This document shows, one piece after another, positions 59,753 to 64,000 of a DNA stretch of 64,000 bases (the first letter of the stretch is position 1; each line of letters begins with the position of its first letter). The notes under the pieces are model-generated. The model saw nothing but the letters and a program-made list of their open reading frames with translations, was not told where the DNA came from and made no database searches. Source of the stretch: Blastococcus sp. TF02A-30 (GTDB lineage Bacteria > Actinomycetota > Actinomycetes > Mycobacteriales > Geodermatophilaceae); the NCBI RefSeq assembly GCF_003319185.1, contig NZ_QOHJ01000002.1, positions 372,001 through 436,000 of the forward strand, given 5' to 3'. Made by a program: the position numbers and the translations under genes.

Positions 59753-60808
59753 TCAACGCTCGGTGCGGGCGCCTGCCGCCGAGTGCCGGTGTCGGTGGTG
59801 GAGGTCGGGCACGTGGGCGTGATCGTGGCGCAGGGGTTCGTGGCGGTGGGGGTGGCTGTGACGGCCCGGCGTCCCTGCAGCGTGCTCGTGATCTGCGTGG
59901 TGGTCGTCGTGCTCGTGCTCGTGAACGTGGTCCAGCGGTTCGTGCGCATGGGCGTGGTCGTGGTCGGAGCGCATGACGAGGGTGATCCCTGCGAGGAGCA
60001 GGAACATCGCCACGACCTGCGGGGCGGTGACGGGCTCGGCCAGGAGCGTCCAGGCCAGCAGGACCCCGACGAAGGGAGCGGCGGAGAACACGACCTGGCC
60101 GCGGGCCGCCCCGAGGCTGCGCGCGCCGGTCACCCACAGGGTGATGGAGAGGCCGTAGCCGATCATCCCGATGCCTACGGCGAGGATGGTGTCCGACGCG
60201 CTGGGGCCAGCGCCGGTGGCCAGTCCGATGGTCAGGTTGGCGCTGCCCGCGATCACGCCCTTGATGAAGGTGATGAACGAGGGCGCGAGCCGGTCCACGT
60301 TGGCGGTGGCGCAGTTGTCGAGCGCCCAGCACAGGCAGGCCCCGGCGACCAGTACGGCACCGAGCCGAATGTCCGGACTGGTGTTCCAGCTGCTGAGCAG
60401 GAGGCCGGCGCCGGTCACCAGGACCGTGGCGGCCGCGACTCGGGGGCCGATGTGCTCGCGGAAGAACCAGCCGGCCAGCAGGACGGTGAAGACCAACTCG
60501 AGGTTGAGCAGCAGCGATGCGCTGGCCGCAGACGTGCGCGCCAGTCCCGCGGCGAGGAGGACCGGCCCGACCGCGCCACCGAGCACGACGGCCACGGCCA
60601 GCCGGGAACCGTTGGCGCGCAGCGCCGACGAGGGAGGGAGGCGGCGCAGGTTCTGCGGCGCCACGGCCAGTGCCGCACCGATGTAGAGGAGGCCGGCGAG
60701 GGTCGGTGCGTTCATCTCGCGGGCCAACGGGGCGGCGAGCGGTGTGGAGGCCCCGAACAGCGCGGCCGCGGCCATGCACTGCAGAAGCCCAGGCGGGAAC
60801 CTGCTCAT
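59753..60808 (-). CDS. EamA/DMT-family exporter with His-rich tail
   Basis: Ten-helix drug/metabolite transporter of about 350 residues in which two EamA repeats occupy residues 1-285. The last 65 residues form a cytosolic tail with more than twenty His mixed with Asp/Glu (HDHAHAHEP, HEHEHDDHH, HPHRHEP), a likely metal-binding region as seen in nickel and zinc proteins. The ATG overlaps the stop of the P1B-4 ATPase gene, so it is co-translated with it. A metal exporter or metal-gated transporter is plausible. Confidence 0.85.
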   Translation of the reverse strand: MSRFPPGLLQCMAAAALFGASTPLAAPLAREMNAPTLAGLLYIGAALAVAPQNLRRLPPSSALRANGSRLAVAVVLGGAVGPVLLAAGLARTSAASASLLLNLELVFTVLLAGWFFREHIGPRVAAATVLVTGAGLLLSSWNTSPDIRLGAVLVAGACLCWALDNCATANVDRLAPSFITFIKGVIAGSANLTIGLATGAGPSASDTILAVGIGMIGYGLSITLWVTGARSLGAARGQVVFSAAPFVGVLLAWTLLAEPVTAPQVVAMFLLLAGITLVMRSDHDHAHAHEPLDHVHEHEHDDHHADHEHAAGTPGRHSHPHRHEPLRHDHAHVPDLHHRHRHSAAGARTER

Positions 60809-62763
60809 CGGTCCACAGTGGTGCGCCACTCCGAGCGGCGCAGCAGCCGCAGCCCGTTGAGGGCGACCAGGATCGTCGAGCCCTCGTGTCCGGCGACCCC
60901 GAGGGGGAGCGGCAGGTGGGCGGCCAGGTCCCAGGTCACCAGGACGGCGATCACCGTGCCCGCGATGATCAGGTTCTGCACCACCAGTTGCCGAGCACGG
61001 CGGGACAGGCGGGTGACCGCGTCCAGGGTGCTCAAGTCGTCGCGGACGATGACGGCGTCGGCGCTGGAGAGCGCCAGATCGGAGCCGATGCCGCCCATGG
61101 CGACGCCGACGTCGGCGGCGGCCAGAGCCGGAGCATCGTTGACCCCGTCACCGACCAGCAGCACGCGGTGGCCGTCGCGTTGCAGGGCGTGGACGGCGGT
61201 GACCTTGTCCTCGGGCAGTAGTCCGGCGCGGACGTCGGTGATCCCTACCTGAGCGGCCAGGCTCGCAGCGGCGCGAGGGTTGTCGCCGGTGAGCAGTACC
61301 GGTTCGTGGTCGGTCGCGCCCCGGAGCGCCGCGATCGCCTGTGCTGCCTCAGGGCGGGGACGATCGGCCAGGGCGAGGACGCCGACCGGACGGCCGTCGA
61401 GGTCGACCACGACGGCGGTGTGACCTTGAGCCTGCTCGCCCTCCACCATGGCGGTGATCGCCGGCTCGCCGGAGAGAGCAGCCGCGTCCGGCGATCCGAC
61501 CATGACCGTCCAGCCGGCGACCGAGGCGGTGACGCCTCGACCCGTCCGGGCACGGAAGTCGCTGGCGGGCAGCAGGTCGATGCCGCGTTCACGAGCGGCG
61601 GCGACGATGGCCTGGCCGATCGGGTGCTCGCTGGGGGCTTCGGCGGCGGCGGTCAGGGCGAGCAGGTCGTCCTCTGCGCACGGTCCGCCGGGCAGTGGCC
61701 GGACCGCGACGACGGTCGGGGTGCCATGGGTCAGAGTGCCGGTCTTGTCCAGGGCGACCACCGTGGCGGTGCCGAGTCGTTCCATGACGACGGCGGACTT
61801 GACCAGTACGCCGTGGCGGCTCGCGTTGGCGATCGCCGACAGCAGCGGCGGCATGGTGGACAGGACGATGGCGCACGGCGAGGCGACGATCATGAACGTC
61901 ATCGCGCGGAGCAGGGCGCTCTGCAGTTCGGAGCCCAGGAGTAGCGGGATCGTGAAGATCGCGATCGTCGCGACCACGACGCCGATCGAGTAGCGCTGCT
62001 CCACCTTCTCGATGAACAGCTGTGTCTGGGCCTTGGTCGCCGATGCCTCCTCGACCATGGTCGCGATCCGCGCCACGACGCTGTCCCGCGCGGGCCGGAT
62101 GACCTCGACGGTGAGCGCCCCGGTGCCGTTGCTCGTCCCGGCGAACACCTCGTCGCCGACGGCCTTGTCGACCGGTAGCGGTTCCCCGGTGATCGACGCC
62201 TGATCGACCTCGGAGGTCCCCGCCGCGACTCGTCCGTCGGCGGGCACCCGCTCGCCGGGGCGGACCAGCACCCGGTCACCCACGGCCAGGTCGACTGCGG
62301 CTACCGGCCGTTCCGCACCGTCGTCGGAGACGAGGTTGGCCTGCTCCGGGGCCAGATCCGTCAAGCCGCGGACGGCGTCGGCGGTGCGTCGGGTGGCGAA
62401 CGCTTCCAAGGCGCCGGAGGTGGCGAAGATGACGATGAGCAGGGCGCCGTCGAAGATCTGGCCTATCGCCGCGGCACCGAGTGCGGCGACGATCATCAGC
62501 AGGTCGACGTCCAGCGTCTTGTCGCGCAGCGCCTGCAGCCCGGCCCAGGCGGGCTCCCAGCCGCCCACGACGTAGCAGGCCAGGTACAGCGCCCAGAAGA
62601 CCGGCGTCGGGGCGCCGACCAGCTGCGTCGCACCGCCGAGGAGGAACAGCACCAGCGCGGCGGTAGCCCACCGCACTTCTGGGAGCGACCAGAAGACCGA
62701 AGGACGCCGCGTCGGCGTCACCGGCTGTGCAGAGGTGTGCGAGGTCGCTGCTGAAGCCGTCAC
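60805..62763 (-). CDS. ctpJ: P1B-4-type metal ATPase (CtpJ/CoaT-like)
   Basis: Efflux ATPase of about 652 residues with no N-terminal metal domain. Motifs: TGEP in the actuator domain, DKTGTLTHGTP, GDGVNDAPAL, membrane SPC in IVASPCAIVLS, and GHEGSTILVALNGLRLL as the HEGxT box. This set defines P1B-4 (Co, Ni, Zn or Fe export). The GTG chosen gives a normal short N-terminus; upstream in-frame residues are Cys/Arg-rich shadow. Divergent from an NmtR-like sensor, the same pairing as nmtR-ctpJ in Mycobacterium tuberculosis. Confidence 0.93.
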   Translation of the reverse strand: MTASAATSHTSAQPVTPTRRPSVFWSLPEVRWATAALVLFLLGGATQLVGAPTPVFWALYLACYVVGGWEPAWAGLQALRDKTLDVDLLMIVAALGAAAIGQIFDGALLIVIFATSGALEAFATRRTADAVRGLTDLAPEQANLVSDDGAERPVAAVDLAVGDRVLVRPGERVPADGRVAAGTSEVDQASITGEPLPVDKAVGDEVFAGTSNGTGALTVEVIRPARDSVVARIATMVEEASATKAQTQLFIEKVEQRYSIGVVVATIAIFTIPLLLGSELQSALLRAMTFMIVASPCAIVLSTMPPLLSAIANASRHGVLVKSAVVMERLGTATVVALDKTGTLTHGTPTVVAVRPLPGGPCAEDDLLALTAAAEAPSEHPIGQAIVAAARERGIDLLPASDFRARTGRGVTASVAGWTVMVGSPDAAALSGEPAITAMVEGEQAQGHTAVVVDLDGRPVGVLALADRPRPEAAQAIAALRGATDHEPVLLTGDNPRAAASLAAQVGITDVRAGLLPEDKVTAVHALQRDGHRVLLVGDGVNDAPALAAADVGVAMGGIGSDLALSSADAVIVRDDLSTLDAVTRLSRRARQLVVQNLIIAGTVIAVLVTWDLAAHLPLPLGVAGHEGSTILVALNGLRLLRRSEWRTTVDR

Positions 62764-62775
62764 TCGTCCGAGCGT

Positions 62776-62787
62776 ACCTGCGCAGGT
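62776..62787. promoter_or_regulatory. Palindrome between ctpJ-like gene and nmtR-like gene
   Basis: ACCTGCGCAGGT, a perfect 12-bp palindrome in the 68-bp divergent spacer, is a candidate repressor site for both genes. Confidence 0.45.
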
Positions 62788-62831
62788 GCGAAGGCAGCTA
62801 GGCAGTCGATGACACCGGTATCGTGGGGCCC

Positions 62832-63218
62832 GTGCATCATGGCATCGAAGGGTTCGACATGCCCGAGCCGGACGACGTCCGGCGGGCGGCCGACGCGCTG
62901 CGCATGCTGGCCGACCCAACGCGGCTGAACATCCTGTGGGCACTCATGCAAGGCGAGACGTCCGTCGCCTGCCTCGCCGACCTGGCGGGAACCACCCCGA
63001 CCGCCGTGAGCCAGCACCTGTCCAAGCTCCGTCTGGCCGGTCTCGTCACCAACCGCCGGGAAGGGACGTTCGTCTTCTACACGCTGGCCGACCACCACAT
63101 CGGAGAACTCGTCCGTCAGGCGCTCTCCCACGCCGACCACCAGGCGGGCCGGACTGAAGCTCATCAGCAGCCTGCGGCTCATGTTCCGGGCGTGGCCGCG
63201 GCACGATCACGTCGCTGA
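62832..63218 (+). CDS. nmtR: NmtR-like ArsR-family Ni/Co sensor
   Basis: Winged-helix repressor of about 128 residues. The N-terminus MHHGIEGF resembles the N-terminal His-containing arm of NmtR that binds Ni/Co. LADPTRLNILWAL and TPTAVSQHLSKLRLAGLV are the core; DHHIGELVRQALSHADH gives the alpha-5 His/Asp ligands (D-x-H ... H-x2-D/H), and a His-rich tail follows. Two other starts (GTG 9 bp upstream, ATG 27 bp downstream) are possible, but the chosen one keeps the His arm. Divergent from the ATPase gene. Confidence 0.9.
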   Translation: MHHGIEGFDMPEPDDVRRAADALRMLADPTRLNILWALMQGETSVACLADLAGTTPTAVSQHLSKLRLAGLVTNRREGTFVFYTLADHHIGELVRQALSHADHQAGRTEAHQQPAAHVPGVAAARSRR

Positions 63219-63258
63219 TCCGGTGGGCGCGGTCCGCAACTGACGGCATGGTGAGCCG

Positions 63259-63774
63259 GTGACCACTGAACGGCCGACGCCGACGCGACCGGTCGATCCC
63301 GATGTCGATCTGCATGTTCCCGCGCAGCGGCGTGAACGGACGTGGGACCCGGCCGTGCTGTCCACCATTGCGGCGGGCGGTGCGCTGGGTGCCGAGGCGC
63401 GCTACGGGTTGACGGTGGCTCTACCGCACCAGCCGGGGCAGTGGCCGTGGGCGACGTGGCTGGTCAACGTCAGCGGCTGCTTCCTCATCGGGGTGCTGAT
63501 GGTCGTGATCATCGATGTGATCACGCCGCACCGGCTGGTCCGCCCGTTCATCGGCATCGGCTTCCTCGGTGGGTACACGACCTTCTCCACGGCGATGGTC
63601 GACGTCCAGCAGTTGGCGCTGGCCGGACACGGCGCCGTCGCGTTGGGCTACATGGCGGCCACCGTGCTCGCCGCCGTCACTGCGACCGTCCTCGGTGCGC
63701 ATGCAACGCGCACATGCGTGCGCTGGCGACGGAGTCAGACGCGACCGGCCCGCACCTCGGATGGTCGTCGATGA
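63259..63774 (+). CDS. crcB: CrcB/Fluc fluoride channel subunit
   Basis: About 171 residues: an N-terminal extension of 35 charged residues, then four helices. GGALGAEARYGL, TWLVNVSGCFLIGVL and IGFLGGYTTFSTAM are the Fluc signatures (Asn in the pore, Phe-box helix). The next gene encodes a second, shorter homologue, so the channel is probably a heterodimer of opposite orientation. No crcB-type fluoride riboswitch was recognised upstream. Confidence 0.93.
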   Translation: MTTERPTPTRPVDPDVDLHVPAQRRERTWDPAVLSTIAAGGALGAEARYGLTVALPHQPGQWPWATWLVNVSGCFLIGVLMVVIIDVITPHRLVRPFIGIGFLGGYTTFSTAMVDVQQLALAGHGAVALGYMAATVLAAVTATVLGAHATRTCVRWRRSQTRPARTSDGRR

Positions 63775-64000
63775 TCGTGCTGTGGGTGGCGCTGGGGGCC
63801 GCTGTCGGCGCCCCGGCCCGCTACCTCACCGACCGGGCGGTGCAGACCAGGCACGACAGCGTCTTTCCGTGGGGAACGCTCACCGTGAACGTGGTCGGCT
63901 CGTTCATCCTCGGCGTGCTCGCCGCGTTGGGTAGTGACGTCTCTCCGGCGGTCAGCGGGCTGATCGCTGTGGGCTTCTGCGGTGCGCTGACCACCTACAG
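63771..64000 (+). CDS. crcB: CrcB/Fluc second subunit, 3' truncated by window
   Basis: First 76 residues of a CrcB-like protein. VALGAAVGAPARYLTDRAV, TLTVNVVGSFILGVLAAL and VGFCGALTTYS are the family boxes. The ATG overlaps the first crcB stop (ATGA). The rest lies beyond the window. Confidence 0.92.
   Translation, partial: MIVLWVALGAAVGAPARYLTDRAVQTRHDSVFPWGTLTVNVVGSFILGVLAALGSDVSPAVSGLIAVGFCGALTTY

Noticed and set aside
63219-63258. Fluoride (crcB) riboswitch before the crcB pair
   Set aside because: Only about 40 bp separate nmtR from crcB, and the conserved GGNGATGG/pseudoknot elements were not recognised.

Overview
The window is very GC-rich, gene-dense DNA with actinobacterial signatures: many GTG/TTG starts, 4-bp ATGA/GTGA gene overlaps, an SCO6880-type conjugation protein, CmtR/NmtR-type ArsR sensors and a ydaO leader of the actinobacterial type. 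A Geodermatophilaceae-like host (Blastococcus, Modestobacter, Geodermatophilus) is my best guess; that is inference. No rRNA, tRNA, CRISPR, replication or core housekeeping operon was seen, and metal resistance sits beside a complete-looking conjugation block. The DNA therefore looks like a large conjugative plasmid or integrative conjugative element. No integrase, replication initiator or att site lies inside the window, so the two cannot be separated.

Layout. 1-2750: M56 (BlaR1-like) peptidase fragment, cupredoxin lipoprotein, copC, copD. 2805-12127: a Cd/Zn/Co resistance block (ArsR sensor, methyltransferases, CDF pumps, lspA, CadD, a thioredoxin-like protein flanked by two matched zinc-ribbon miniproteins, ZIP, P1B-4 ATPase, CmtR-like sensor). 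12204-26812: an envelope block with thiol/cytochrome c functions (CcdA, TlpA, VKOR, DsbA, CcsB), lipoprotein N-acyltransferase, three M23 peptidases (one behind a c-di-AMP riboswitch), CtaG, a STAS-domain protein, YcnI and a second cupredoxin-like lipoprotein operon. 26987-49132: conjugation (HTH regulator, ParA-like protein, VirB2/VirB8/VirB6-like membrane proteins, SCO6880, VirB4, M23 wall hydrolase, coupling protein, giant MobF relaxase) with an embedded lower-GC defence-like cargo (ImmA/IrrE plus a 2TM protein, AbiTii). 49250-58150: copper resistance (DUF6153, DUF305, BNR lipoprotein, CsoR, CopZ, CopB, DUF305 membrane protein, Cys-rich four-helix protein with ArsR, PCuAC-like lipoprotein). 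58460-64000: CsbD, DUF1622 pair, EamA exporter plus P1B-4 ATPase opposite an NmtR-like sensor, and a crcB pair.

How it works together. Cytoplasmic sensors (CsoR, CmtR/NmtR-like and other ArsR proteins) sit next to matching efflux pumps. Outside the membrane, copper-binding lipoproteins, CopC/CopD, YcnI, DUF305 proteins and thiol oxidoreductases would handle metals and redox damage, and LspA and Lnt would process the lipoproteins. A palindrome, CTACTA-N7-TAG(T/G), recurs in at least six intergenic positions in front of these envelope genes, with one degenerate copy. It resembles a BlaI-type operator and suggests that the BlaR1-like peptidase at the left edge belongs to a sensor pair controlling this dispersed regulon.

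Main leads: the dispersed BlaI-like operators; a relaxase-helicase-primase fusion translationally coupled through a 98-codon gene to an AbiTii defence gene; GGGTGACG repeats at both ends of the conjugation block; the twin zinc ribbons; and a c-di-AMP riboswitch on mobile DNA.
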